From: Lichina pygmaea
Lineage: Eukaryota > Ascomycota > Lichinomycetes > Lichinales > Lichinaceae
DNA: 64,000 nt
Assembly (NCBI GenBank): GCA_963422465.1
Contig: OY730169.1
Coordinates: 4,030,001 to 4,094,000, forward strand
Reading direction: 5' to 3'
Part shown: positions 14,101 through 25,869 of the stretch, piece after piece
Layout: each line of letters starts with the position of its first letter
Numbering within the stretch: position 1 is the stretch's first letter
Program-made: the position numbers and the translations under genes
Notes under the pieces: model-generated
Database searches by the model: none
Seen by the model: only the letters and a program-made list of their open reading frames with translations
What the model was told of the DNA's origin: nothing

Positions 14101-17100
14101 ACGCTTTTTCGCACAAACATGCATATGTGGTGACTCTGGCACTGGGGATTTCCCATGACTCGATTGAAGCTATCCTGCCCTGTACCCCGCTCCAAGAAGG
14201 TATGTTGACAGCCACCATGACGCGCAATAACTCGCTCTATCTCAATGCGTTCTATTTCGACTTGAATGCAAACGTCAGCTTGACCCAACTCCAAGCTGCA
14301 TGGAACGCGGTTGTTCGCAAATGTCCCGTGCTAAGACTCTGCTTTTGCGCGACGAGCGATGGATACACTCAAGTGTTTCAGAAAGCAGCAGAACCAAACA
14401 TCGTCAAGTTGGCATTGTCATCAGAGGAGATGCTTCCGACAGTCAGGCAAAATCGATTGAACAAATGGCGTGGACAGGATGTGGCGTCCTTCAAAGAACC
14501 CCTTCAAGTTCTGTTTCTTCAGGCTCCACTGAAGACGGTCATGGTCGTTCACTTGTTTCATGCTCTTTACGATGGCATCAGCCTCAATTTGATGCTACAA
14601 CGGCTGAATGAAGAATATCACAACGCCAAGGATCTCAAATACGGGCCTTCGTTCCTGGAAGTGTTGCCTCTTGGGCCTCTCCTCACACTTCGTGGAGCCA
14701 AAGATTTCTGGCTGCATCACCTGGATGGAGCTGAGCCGAGTCGTGTGATGTCCGTCGCGACAGAAAAGGCGCCAGAGCAATTCGAATTATTTGTCGAGCT
14801 TGACTGCATTGATCGGCTTGAAGATGCAAAGAGAAGACTCAACGTTACCTATCAAGCTTTCTTCCAAGCAAGCTGGATGCTGACCTTGAGAGAACATTTT
14901 CAACGCAATGTGACCTTAGGGATGGTGGTATCCGGCAGAGCTGTTGACATTGAGGGGGCTGAGCTCACCATAGGTCCGATGTTCAACACGATACCCTTTT
15001 ACCTAAACTCCCACAGCTGCGGCACGGGCGCATCCGTCATCACAGCATGCCATGACTTCAATATCGCGTCGTTGCCATATCAGCACACTCCTCTTCGCGA
15101 CATCATGAAGTGGTGTAGACGATCGAAAGATCAGCCATTGTTCGACATCCTTTTCGTGTTCGATCGAGATCTGAAGGACGCTCATGCGGAGCAACCCAAT
15201 CTTTTCTGTCTGACAGAGTCCACATCTCCAGCAGAGGTAAGTTATCTAGGTCAATTGATAGTTTCTGGGGCTGATCTGTGTTTTCAGTATCCGCTCGCCG
15301 TTGAGGTCCGTCTTCGACGTGACGGACACGCTACCGTCACCATGGTTGCACAAGACAGTGTTGTGGATAGAGTTACGGCAGCTTCACTGTTGGATAATCT
15401 TTCCAGGAATCTAGACGATCTGATTTCTGATCCGGATTTCGAACCAAGAGCCCTCTCGTCTGGGCAGACTCAGGCGGAAGAAGAATTGTCCAGGGAGGGT
15501 AGAGAAGGCCGTCAAGCAACACTGTCGAGAACAGAACTGAAGCAGAAGTTCTCTTGGTGTCGCGAGGCTTTGCTTCTACGGAATGAGTTGAGCAACCTGG
15601 CATCGGTGCCATCCAACGAAATTGGCAGTGGCACGTCCATATTTGACCTTGGTTTGGACAGCATCGACGCCATAAAACTATCGTCGAGGCTTCGCGTACA
15701 CGGTATCATGCTTACGGTGGGTGTCATCATGGAAAAACTTACGATTTCCGGCATGTTAGAACAAGTGTCCAAGGAAGCCAAGTCCGCTTCGAATACCTCA
15801 TCGGAGCTCAGCGTTGAAACAATGCGAGCAAGTCTCAGAATGCACCTCCCCACCAAACCTGGCCATGCGTCTAACGTCGAAGACGTCCTACCCACAACCG
15901 GGCTGCAAGAGGCAATGGTGGCAAAGATGCTCAGCTCCGACGGCTCGTACTATTTCAACCACGAGGTCCTGAAGCTCTTGCCAGGCGTGGATCTTTCAAA
16001 GCTTATGGATGCATGGGATAGGGTGGTTCGGTCAACACCTATACTCAGGACCTCCTTTGCGGAAGTCGATGATCCTGATATCCACTGTGGGTATGCGCAA
16101 CTGGTCCATCAACCTGCAAAGCTCATGTGGGACTCCATGACGGTACCGAGCGAAGAAAGCTTCGAGGATGCCATTGCGCAAGTGAAGCCTCGGCACTTAT
16201 ACAAAAACTGGAGCGGCCCACCTCTACGGCTGAGTGTTCTTCATCACAGTGGCGACTCTTATCTGTTGTTCTCCATTGCACATGCACTTTACGATGGTTG
16301 GTCCTTGAATCTCTTGCATGAGGACGTGCATAGAGCCTACCATGACACCTACATCCCGAGGCCATCTTACATACCCGCCATCGAACTAATGCTGCAAGCT
16401 TCCAACCTGGCTGCTAGGGATTTCTGGAGCAGCCAGTTATCGGGCGTCTCTGGAACATTATTCATACAGCAACCTCGAGATTCTGGCGAGGCGGCTGAAG
16501 TGCGGCACTTCCAAGAGCTACAGTCGAAGGTTCCGGTATCGTCGGTGCACCAACTTTTGAGAGCTCATGGCGTGACTTTACAAGCTTTAGGGCATGTCTG
16601 CTGGTCATTTGCTCTTGCGCACTACATGAGGACCCTAGAAGTAGTCTTTGGAGCTGTCCTTGCAGGCCGGGATTTTGAAAACGCCCATCAGATGCAGTTT
16701 CCGACCATGAACACGGTTCCCGTTCGGTCCATCATTCACGGAACATGCAAAGACATGCTCGTCTACATGACTGAGACCAACACTCGACTGGCTTCGTTCC
16801 AGCACTGCCCTCTTCGGACCATCCAAGCTTGTGCAGGGTACGAAGGGAAAGAGCTGTTCAACACCATCTTCATCGTCCAGAAACGGCCAGAGAGCACTAC
16901 TGCAGATGAGAACCGCTTATATGTACCCGTGCTTGGAGAGTCGGACACTGAAGTATGTCCCTCACTGCAGACCTGTATTGAAATGCCTAGCTGACCGTTG
17001 CGCTAAGTACCCGGTTTGTGTGGAGATGGAGGTTGTGGACGACAGTGTCCTTTGGCGAGGTGCCTCGCATGACCCGATTATTGGTCTTCAAGGGCTTCAA

Positions 17101-19243
17101 GACCTTTTGAATCGACTTGACTCGGTTCTTGTTGCCATTCTCACATCTCCACATTCCCCTGCAGTTGAGGCCACTGATGACGGCACCACCATCTGCGGCT
17201 TGTCGCCCTTCAAGGAGAGGAGTCAGACTGTTGCCAGCGAACCAAACAGATACCAGCCTCAAGTTAAGGTTGAAGCCAGCTCGGATGAGTGGTCGACGCA
17301 AGAACAGTCGATCCGAAAAGTGCTGTCGCTGGTGACAAAGGTCTCCGAATCAGAAATCCGCAAAGACCAGACAGCATACCACCTTGGACTCGATTCGATC
17401 AGTGCAATCAAAGTCTCAAGCATCTTGAAGAAAAGATCCATCAATTTGAGCGTGCGGGACATATTGCAGTCGCCATCTGTTGGCGAGATGGCTGCCGTTG
17501 CAGGAGCACGGTCGAAAGTGGACGACGCTATCGACATCGACTACCAAAACGTCCTCGAAAAGCACTTGAACGGCTTGGAATTGGATCAAGTTATCTTGTC
17601 CGTGGGCGTTCAGCCAGCAGAAGTCGAGCATGTCCTTCCCGCTAGCTCCGGTCAGGTATATCTACTGTCGATTTGGCAGCAAACGCAGGGTGCTGTCTTC
17701 TACTCGACATTCCAGTATAGGGCAAATGCAAAACTCAACTCGAAGCGGCTGACAACAGCCTGGGCCGCCCTGCTCGAACAGTGCCCGATCCTACGAACGA
17801 CGTTTGCTGTCACGCAGAGCCGCGATACTCCGCTAGTTCAACTGGTGTCGAGAAGTAGCCATAATCCCATCCGCTGGGGGTATTGCGGGGTCACAGGCGA
17901 TCAAGAGACCGAGGACACTGCCGTATCACCACCCGCTATCCGTCTTCTTGCTCACCAAGAGTCTGATGGGACGCTGCTCGAGATACAGCTGCTGCACGCC
18001 TACTACGATGCTGTCAGCCTTCCGCTGATAGTGTCAAGTCTACAACGGCTGTACATCGATCCGAAGGCAACGACTCAGTCCAAACCCGGATTCGACGAAT
18101 TTCTTGCACATACTGTCCTCAGCTCAGACGTGATCGACAGGAGAGCTTTCTGGCAGAGTTATCTTGGATCCACCTCCCATGATGGCGCGCGCCATTCAGA
18201 GGAGTCACGTCAACTCGACCATTTTCGTCGAACAGAGGTCTTCCGTCCTATGTCTTTGCTTGCGGCTCAGCTCGAAGATTTGACTCGGACTACGGGTCTC
18301 ACGTTCCAGTCGCTGTTCCTCGCAGCATACGCGAGCTCGCTCAGATCTCTTCGTTCGCAACCTGGACCCGCACCGCAAGCAGCCGTCATATTCGGGGTCT
18401 ATCTGGCCAACCGTTCCCACCCCAATCTCGATCTCTCGAAACTCACTGCGCCCACCATCAACTTTCTTCCTCTCAAAGTGAGCATCCGCTCGGAAGAAGA
18501 AGCGCGACCAGGCCAGGATCTCAAAGCCATGGCGGCACAGATCCAGCAGGACTTGCGGACCATCAGCAGCCCCCAGAACGCTGCCGTCTCGCTGTGGGAA
18601 ATTGATGACTGGACAGGCATCAGACTGGACTCTTTTGTCAATCTTATCAAGCTGCCGGCGGAGGAAAATGAGCTGCGCAACGGTGACGGAAATGAAAGCA
18701 GCGAGAATTGCCAGAATCGGGAGGCCGAAGGAGAGAGGGAGGTGATCTTGTATCCGGTCGAGTCGAAAGCGAGACGGGTCCGGCGAGAGGTGATCATTTT
18801 GGAACGCGGAGGCTTTGTGGAACCGCGGGCACTCAGGAACAGTCCTGTCAAGAGTTCCTACCTAGTAAGAAATCTCGTGGTGCTTGGCACATATCACTCC
18901 TGTCAAGAGCACTCCATTTACCCACCCCCTCTTTCGCTACCGACACACGAGACTCAACAATCGCCCTTCATTACTTCATTCTTTGCTTCCGAAACCTGCC
19001 TTTCCTCACCAACGCAACATCCCCGTCCACAGTATCCGTCTATCCACCGACATCCAACCGCTTTCCTTCTCCCGCTGACAAATATCCCGATAGCCGTCAC
19101 TGGACATCGAAGCGAAACTACGTCCCAGCGATGACGTCTTGGACGTTGGTGTCTTCGCACCTACCGACATGGTCAGTCTCGAGGACGCTGATTCCATCAT
19201 CGAGGGCATAGAGACGGCTTTCCGTGGTCTTTTGCCACGATGA
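8118..19243 (+). CDS. sidC: ferrichrome/ferricrocin-type siderophore NRPS (SidC/NPS2 family)
   Basis: Ten exons: 8118-8423, 8476-10485, 10542-11768, 11821-12547, 12594-12990, 13041-13954, 14005-15236, 15288-16952, 17008-18864, 19094-19243 (3494 aa). Domain order is A1-T1-C1-A2-T2-C2-T3-C3-T4-C4. A1 (motifs YTSGSTGTPKG, YGPTEAAVH, VYRTGDKARL, SGKADKR) and A2 (YTSGTTGTPKG, YGPTEST, VYRTGDLVRL) look complete. All four T domains keep the phosphopantetheine serine in GLDS (about residues 744, 1832, 2394, 2954). C-domain motifs are LHSLFDA, FHALYDG, AHALYDG and LHAYYDA. The trailing T-C-T-C is the hallmark of ferrichrome synthetases, which work iteratively and end with a cyclising C domain instead of a thioesterase. 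Known SidC proteins usually have three A domains and about 4700 aa, so one module is absent here. The first intron is uncertain: 8424-8475 or 8422-8488 both keep frame. The last intron (18865-19093) is unusually long at 229 nt. Confidence 0.93.
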
Positions 19244-19545
19244 CGCCGCTTTCTCGCGGGAGGCGCTTGGAGAGGAGGATTTGGGGGGGCTATGTGATGG
19301 ACGAGGAGTTGGGAACCGGGAAGAGACAGGCCACGGTGCGGAGAGGTGGTGGAAGAAATTGAACCTGCATATGGAAAGGGGGAGGCAGTTGGCTGTGAGG
19401 ACTGCGGCACAGAATAATTTGCGGAGTGAGGACAGCGCGTGCACATTGGCTTTCCTCACGGCCGGTAAACTCTTCGCCCTGAGAGCCCCGCTTATCGTCT
19501 ATCAATATCTATCACCGGCATCATCGATCAAAGATATCACCAGTC
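19244..19545. other. convergent 3' region between NRPS and SSF1
   Basis: The two genes end tail to tail, 302 nt apart. Open frames on both strands here have no family resemblance. No hairpin terminator is expected in a fungal Pol II gene and none is seen. Confidence 0.4.
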
Positions 19546-21179
19546 TCATTTGTCAGTGTCGAGGTCCATATGAGCGTCCGACGCGTCCTCCAGTCCGTTC
19601 TCTCCACCGTCCTCTTCTCCATCTTCGTTAGCCGATCCTGCTGATCTATTTTCCGCATCTGCGATGTTCATCTCGTCAATGTCGCTCCAGCCTTCTCCAC
19701 CGGCGTCTTCATTGTCGTCGTCATCGAAGACGTCGTCCAGGTCAGCGTCATCGTCTCCCTCTACATCCGCATCTGCACCATCAAGATCATCCTCGTCCTT
19801 GGCCTTCTTGGCCGCATCCCTTTCCTTGCGTTTCCGCTCCACGTTCTCTTGCTGGACTTTTCTGCGCTCTTCTTTGTCCTTGAGTTTCTGGTCCCAGCTG
19901 CGTTCCATCTCTCGCACTTCATCCTTCGTCTTACTCATGTAGTCATGCCACATCACCCGTCCGCTGCACAACCCTTCTTCGACCTTGATCAGACGCAGCC
20001 TCATCCGTGGGCCCAACTCATCGAGCTTCACAGCGCGTTTCTCGACAGACTGCTTGGGGATGGGTCTGGAAGGACGGTCTGTGGCCGTTGCGGGGGTCGA
20101 TGCGCTGCCTTCTGGCTGGCTGGGCTTCCTGGAAACAAAAGGTTTACTGGCCTGGGTAGAGAGCACTTCAACTTCGGCGTCGGTCCCCGCTTCCGACTCG
20201 CTCGCTGAAGTATACCCTATCGTGGATGATGCGTCGAGAAAATAGTCCGCCACGTCATCGAGCCTCCCGAGGTTAGGTATTACACGCTTTTTCTTCTCTC
20301 GTGCGTGGCCCGGCTTTTCCGCCACGCGGAGTCTACGAATACCTCTGGATATCCCTGTAGGCCTGGTGGTGATTCCGTAGTGGCGAAGGTTGAGAACGAA
20401 GCTGTTTCCATCGTCGCCATTGCTGAACCTCGTTGGCTCCCGGTCCAGCAGCAACACCCGGCGAACGGAAGCTATAGAGAGATCTTGGGGCGATATCGAT
20501 GGGAACAGTGACTGGAACATGGAAGTAGTGAGGCTTTCGAGGTGTTTAGGGACAAGCGGCGCTGTAGAACCGGTATCTTGAGACTGTTGAGTGAGAAAGT
20601 TGTTCATGACAAGCTGGAAGCAAAGTGTCAGCGTCATTCAATCCTTCTGAAGGTCTTGATACGCACTAGAGGTGGATGAAGCGTTTCCTTTCCTGACCCC
20701 TTTGGGTGCTTCATGGTTCTCTTGACGTCCTTACAGAGGGAGTACGACTCCACTTGGAAGAAGAATGTGGGCCCACGAGGCGCAAGGGCAATCCGTAAGT
20801 TCGTGTTCCCATTGCTCGATCGTGAGAACAGCAGCAAGTGAGAGACACCCAGCGGTCCAGCCATAGTGGTATAGTCCTTTAATTTGTTTGATCTCCTTTC
20901 CTTTACCATAGTTAGCATAATGCTCGTGGAGCAAGCGAATATGTACACATGGACTGTAAGAATATATCCCCTGACCTTGAGTCTGCTCGCAGTATTGGGC
21001 TCCATCATGGCTCGTACATCTTTGACCAGCTGACTGACACTGGGCCCCACTTCGCCAGCTCCCATCCGAAGCACCATGCTCTTCGGTATCCTCTCGCCTG
21101 TCGATGGGACACGATTGGCGTAAGAGGCATCTTTTTGAGCCCCAACATGAGTGCGCTTCTTGATTTTTCGCCGTACCAT
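19546..21179 (-). CDS. SSF1: Brix-domain ribosome biogenesis factor Ssf1/Ssf2 (Peter Pan)
   Basis: Three exons: 21179-20976, 20900-20667 and 20613-19546 (501 aa). Ssf1 is a nucleolar protein that binds pre-60S particles and is needed for 27S pre-rRNA processing. The Brix domain is visible from IPKSMVLRMG through AGPLGVSHLLLFS and the sigma70-like motif APRGPTFFFQVESYSL, to the MNNFLTQQ region. The C-terminal third is highly charged: a basic coiled-coil stretch around RKVQQENVERKRKERDAAKK and a long Asp/Glu-rich tail, as in other Ssf proteins. The first intron (75 nt) is stop-free and a multiple of three, so it reads through as open frame; it was called from the GTCAGG donor, the GCTAAC branch site and loss of family similarity inside it. 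It is divergent from RRP3. Confidence 0.9.
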
Positions 21180-21416
21180 GACGAACGAATGCTCTACTGC
21201 TATCGAATGTACGATATGGAGAGAAGAGTTAGCTTTTGTATCTCGATCAGATTTCCCAGTCAATGTGCGCGACAAGCTGCTCTGTACGGTAGGCCTGAAC
21301 GGAGCGGGAAGAGTGTTTATCCGATCCGCAAATTTTTCCGCCCAGTGCCGCCGCACCAAGAACAATTAGAAATGACCCCAACGGAGATCAGTTTAACATC
21401 GACAAAGATATCCACC
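21180..21416. promoter_or_regulatory. shared SSF1 / RRP3 promoter
   Basis: A 237-nt divergent promoter between two ribosome-biogenesis genes. AAATTTTT at 21330-21337 resembles the core of the yeast RRPE element (AAAAATTTT). The match is short and may be chance. Confidence 0.35.
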
Positions 21417-22968
21417 ATGTTACCATCAAAGAGACGACGTCTTAATAGTAACAGTCCACATACGCAACGTTCCGAAGGAGAAAGCTCGGATGACCAGGCG
21501 TCGGGTGTGACACCGCTTCCTGGAACCGAAAATCCCGAGCAACAACCAGACCTAGTGCAGAAGAGCTTCTCAGACCTGGTACACTCACCATCAACTGGAC
21601 TTCCATATTGGTAAGGGCGCTAACATTGCAATCGGTGGGGTAGGGAATCATTGATTCTTTGACCGAAGCATGTGCTTCTCTTGGCTACAAAGCTCCAACG
21701 CCAATCCAGGCGGAAGCAATTCCACACGCCTTACAAGGAAGAGACCTCGTTGGGCTGGCTGAGACAGGCAGCGGAAAGACGGCAGCCTTTGCATTGCCCA
21801 TCCTGCAAGGCACGTATTGGCATCAAGGATGTCCAGGATATCTCCAGTACTAACTTACAGTATAGCACTCATGGAACGGCCACAGCCCCTGTTTGGCCTG
21901 GTACTGGCACCGACACGTGAGCTAGCTTACCAGATATCCCAAGCTTTCGAGGCCCTAGGCTCCCTCATCGGAGTTCGATGTGCGGTCATTGTGGGTGGTA
22001 TGGATATGGTCACCCAATCCATTGCTCTAGGCAAGAAACCGCATATTGTCGTTGCAACCCCTGGACGGCTGCTTGATCATCTAGAGAACACAAAGGGGTT
22101 CTCTCTACGTACTCTCAAATACCTCGTCATGGACGAAGCCGATCGTCTACTCGACCTGGATTTTGGGCCCATCCTCGACAAGCTCTTGAGGGTCATTCCC
22201 AAAGAACGACGCACCTATCTCTTCTCGGCTACCATGACGTCCAAAGTTGAGTCTCTACAGCGGGCGTCATTGTCAAACCCTCTTCGCATCTCGGTTTCGG
22301 CCAGCAAGTACCAGACTGTCTCTACGTTGCTTCAGTCCTACCTCTTCATCCCCCACAAGCACAAGGACATCTACCTCGTCTACCTCCTCAACGAGTTTGC
22401 CGGTCAGTCAGCTATCGTGTTCTCCCGCACGGTGAACGAGACGCAGCGAATCGCAATACTTCTTCGATCGCTTGGCTTTGGGGCCATCCCCATCCATGGC
22501 CAATTATCGCAATCTGCGCGTTTGGGAGCGCTCGCAAAGTTTCGAGGCCGAAGCCGGAATATTCTCGTGGCCACCGATGTCGCGGCGCGGGGGCTAGACA
22601 TACCGTCCGTCGACATTGTCATGAATTTCGACCTTCCGCCAGATAGCAAGACCTACATCCATCGTGTCGGTCGTACGGCTCGAGCAGGCAAAAGTGGACG
22701 AGCAATCAATCTGGTAACGCAATATGACGTGGAGGTGTGGCTGAGAATTGAAGCTGCGCTGGGGAAGAAGCAGCCCGAACACGAAGCAGTGAAGGAAGAG
22801 GTCATGCTGCTTAGTGAACGAGTAGGCGAAGCGCAAAGGCAGGCCATACGAGAGATGAAGAATCTACATGACAAGAGGGGGACGAAAGGGTCTACGCTCC
22901 GCGGCCGGAAAAGCTGGGCAGACAAGGGAAAGCGCGGCAAGGATGAAATGGATCGAGAGGAGGAATGA
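21417..22968 (+). CDS. RRP3: DEAD-box ATP-dependent RNA helicase Rrp3
   Basis: Three exons: 21417-21578, 21644-21813 and 21861-22968 (479 aa). Rrp3 unwinds RNA during 18S rRNA maturation in the nucleolus. In order: a short basic N-terminus, the Q motif region GYKAPTPIQ, motif I AETGSGKT, Ia APTRELA, GG, motif II VMDEAD, motif III FSATM, motif IV IVFSRT, motif [10 protein letters not shown] and motif [15 protein letters not shown], then a basic tail. Intron 1 (65 nt) has a GTACAC donor and a GCTAAC branch site; intron 2 is only 47 nt with TACTAAC close to the acceptor. I chose the ATG at 21417 for its better context (CCACCATG) and because the KRRRLN start resembles relatives; the ATG at 21372 would add 15 residues. 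Confidence 0.92.
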
Positions 22969-23338
22969 CAATCTAGTGACGCTCCCGAAATGCTGACCCA
23001 TTCGACTGCCATTCTGTCAAGCCCCCGCATTGATAATGGCCTGTCGTCGGTGACTGCTACCTCGTGTTTTACGTACCCACTGTGAATGACAAACGTCGAT
23101 GTGCTCATCTAGCCAGTCCTGCCGGTGTAATGATAAGCATCACCGTTGATTAGGATTTTGTAGGGTCGCCGTTGTTGGCAACTCCCGCCCGGAAACGTCA
23201 TCACCTATTTCGTACGGTACCGCCTCCTGTCCAACCTGATACCGTACCCCGCCGTGCCCGTGTGCCCCGCTTGGGTCCCGGCAAAACTTCACATTCCTAG
23301 CTATCATACGGACCAACCTTACCTACCGCTCAGCGAAC
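22969..23338. other. intergenic between RRP3 and AGM1
   Basis: A 370-nt gap that serves as the AGM1 promoter. It contains CGTACGGTACCG at 23211-23222 and a second CCGTAC shortly after. No gene is seen. Confidence 0.5.
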
Positions 23339-25270
23339 ATGGCATTCCACGACTCTCTCCTTTCGGCTTCCGCTAAGCATCCCAAGTCGTCTGACATTTC
23401 GTTTCAGTATGGAACGTCCGGGGTGAGTGCTCGAGCAAGCAAGAGTACGTCGTGATGAGCAGTGAGCTGACCTGATACCCCAAGTTTCGGACGAAAGCGT
23501 ATGGTCGCCGATTTCACTTGACAGACGCCTTTGCGTACCGCCAGCGACTTGCCCCGAAACTATACTGACTGGCCTAACAGAGCCCTCCTGGACTCGGTGG
23601 TGTTCCGAGTGGGCCTGCTGGCTGCGCTACGTTCCCGGAAACTTGGGGGCCAGACGATCGGAGTGATGATCACTGCCAGTCACAATCCACCAGAGGACAA
23701 TGGTATCAAGTTGGTTGACCCGATGGTGAGTATTGCCGTGGCTGTACTTGCCTGGCCGTTGCTAACCAATCTACGACAGGGCGAGATGCTCGAGGTGAAC
23801 TCTGATGTGTCGCTCGTTTCGGAGTCGAAGCCGCGTCTGACAATGTCCAGTCCTCCTGGGAGGAGTATGCGACGGCCCTGGCAAATTCTGCATCGGACAA
23901 GCTCCTCGTCGATGTGTACGAACAGCTTCACAACACCGTGAGAGCCAAGCAGGACGCCCCTTCGCGGGTCATCTTCGCTCGAGATACTCGCGCATCAGGT
24001 CCAGCGCTAGTCACGGCTCTGGTGGATGCTCTCAAGGCGACCAAGACGGACTTCACGGATCACGGAATCCTGACCACGCCGCAGCTACACTACCTCGTTC
24101 GCTGCGTTAACACCAAAGGGACGAGAAACGAATACGGAACACCGACTGAAGAGGGATACTACCAGAAGCTGGCATCCGCGTACAAGAAGGCGATGGAAGG
24201 CCGTACTGCCAAGGAGCATGTTTTGGTGGACTGCGCCAATGGGGTAGGCGGACCGAAACTGCGTGAACTGATCAAACATCTGCCAGCCCCGAAAGAAGGC
24301 GCAGTCGAGGTTGTCCCCATCAACGACGACACCTCAAACCCGGAGGAGCTCAACTACCAGGTGCATGCCCTCGACATCATGTTACCACGGTCATGTTCTG
24401 ACCTGCATGTAGTGCGGTGCGGATTTTGTCAAAACCCAGCAACGACCGCCTCCCGCGTCACAATTGCGTCCGTTGATGCGCTGCGCATCTTTGGACGGCG
24501 ATGCTGACCGAATCATTTTCTACTTCGCCGACCTGGATCACATGTTTCACTTACTCGACGGGGATAAGATCGCTATCCTGGCTGCTGCCTTTGTCGGCGA
24601 CCTTGCAAAATCTGCTGGAATAGCCGACAAGGCGCGCATAGGCGTTGTTCAGACGGCCTACGCCAATGGTGCCAGCACCGAGTACATCACCAACATGCTC
24701 AACCTCCCGGTAGTTTGCACTGCCACTGGTGTCAAGCATCTACACCACGCTGCCATGAAGTTCGATGTTGGGATCTACTTCGAGGCCAACGGTCACGGCA
24801 CAGTTCTTTTCTCGGACTCCTTCCTCAGAACCCTGGAAAGTCATGAGCCGCAGTCTCCGGCACAGAAGTCGGCCATCGAAACCCTGCAGGCGCTGACGGA
24901 ATTGATCAACCAGACGACGGGCGATGCCCTCTCCGACTTGCTTCTGGTCGAGGTCATTCTGGCGCACAAAGCGTGGGGTCCGCAGGAATGGTCGAGGATG
25001 TACTCGGACATGCCGAATCGACTTGCGCGAGTAGAGGTCCGGGATCGAACGATCTTCAAGACCTTCGACGCCGAACGCAAGCTTGAAGCGCCCATCGGCT
25101 TGCAAGCCCAGATCGACGCTCTGGTGGTGAAGTACAAGAACGGACGAAGCTTCGTGCGCGCGAGCGGCACTGAGGACGCTGTGCGAGTCTACTCTGAAGC
25201 TGCGTCCCGAGGCGAGGCGGATGACTTGGCGCAGAAGGTCACGATGCTGGTCAAGCATATGGGACAGTGA
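23339..25270 (+). CDS. AGM1: phosphoacetylglucosamine mutase
   Basis: Six exons: 23339-23422, 23485-23498, 23581-23725, 23780-23794, 23851-24360 and 24413-25270 (541 aa, normal for the family). It converts GlcNAc-6-phosphate to GlcNAc-1-phosphate in the cytosol, a step to UDP-GlcNAc for chitin, N-glycans and GPI anchors. The catalytic serine loop TASHNPPEDNG, the Mg-binding loop DGDADR, the sugar-binding EANGHGT and the phosphate-binding loop RASGTED are all present. Exons 2 and 4 are only 14 and 15 nt; exon 2 encodes FRTK and exon 4 GEMLE, both conserved, so these tiny exons are well supported. Intron 1 has an AAG acceptor. The gene is alone on its strand here and shows no sign of damage. 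Confidence 0.95.
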
Positions 25271-25869
25271 AAAGAGCCTTGGTCTTTCTGTTAGTTTCGT
25301 GCCCTCCGAACGAAGGCCGTGCATTAGACGCGGTGAAAAGTATTTGCCCTGGGTAGCAGATCCATGAATATCAACGGCATAATCGTGATCGGCACTCGTG
25401 CCATCAAAACCTGAAAGCTCCCTGCTCATGTATCTTCTTGCCCCATGCTGAGGAACAACCCTACGGACTACTCCGTACAGCAACACATCCATTCTTGAGT
25501 TTCCGAACGAACTCGTCGCCTGGTCTTGGCAAGTCGCTGTATTCAATTTGTAGGATGAAGTTGTTCCTCATAGAGCGACCATCGCGGTCTTCACGGGCGA
25601 TTGTTTCATTAGCATCCGACTAACTGCGAGCTGATCTACACGTCGAGCCATCAATAGACCTTATAATCACTGGCACGGAGTAGTGGCCGAGTGACGACTT
25701 GAGGATACGTACGAGTATTGCGTCGTTACCACGTGACCTACGGTACCTCACGACCGCCCGCCAGAATTACGGGAAGCCATTACCGTACGCCAAGAATGGT
25801 GGGTTTTGATTAGCATAATATAAACCAAAAATTTTCATTTCTAGCTGTTCTCCTTGAAACCCATCAGTA
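25271..25869. other. intergenic, no gene seen
   Basis: About 600 nt between AGM1 and the tRNA gene. It contains ACTCCGTACAG near 25470 and ACGGTACC near 25739. Open frames are short and unlike any family I know. Confidence 0.5.
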
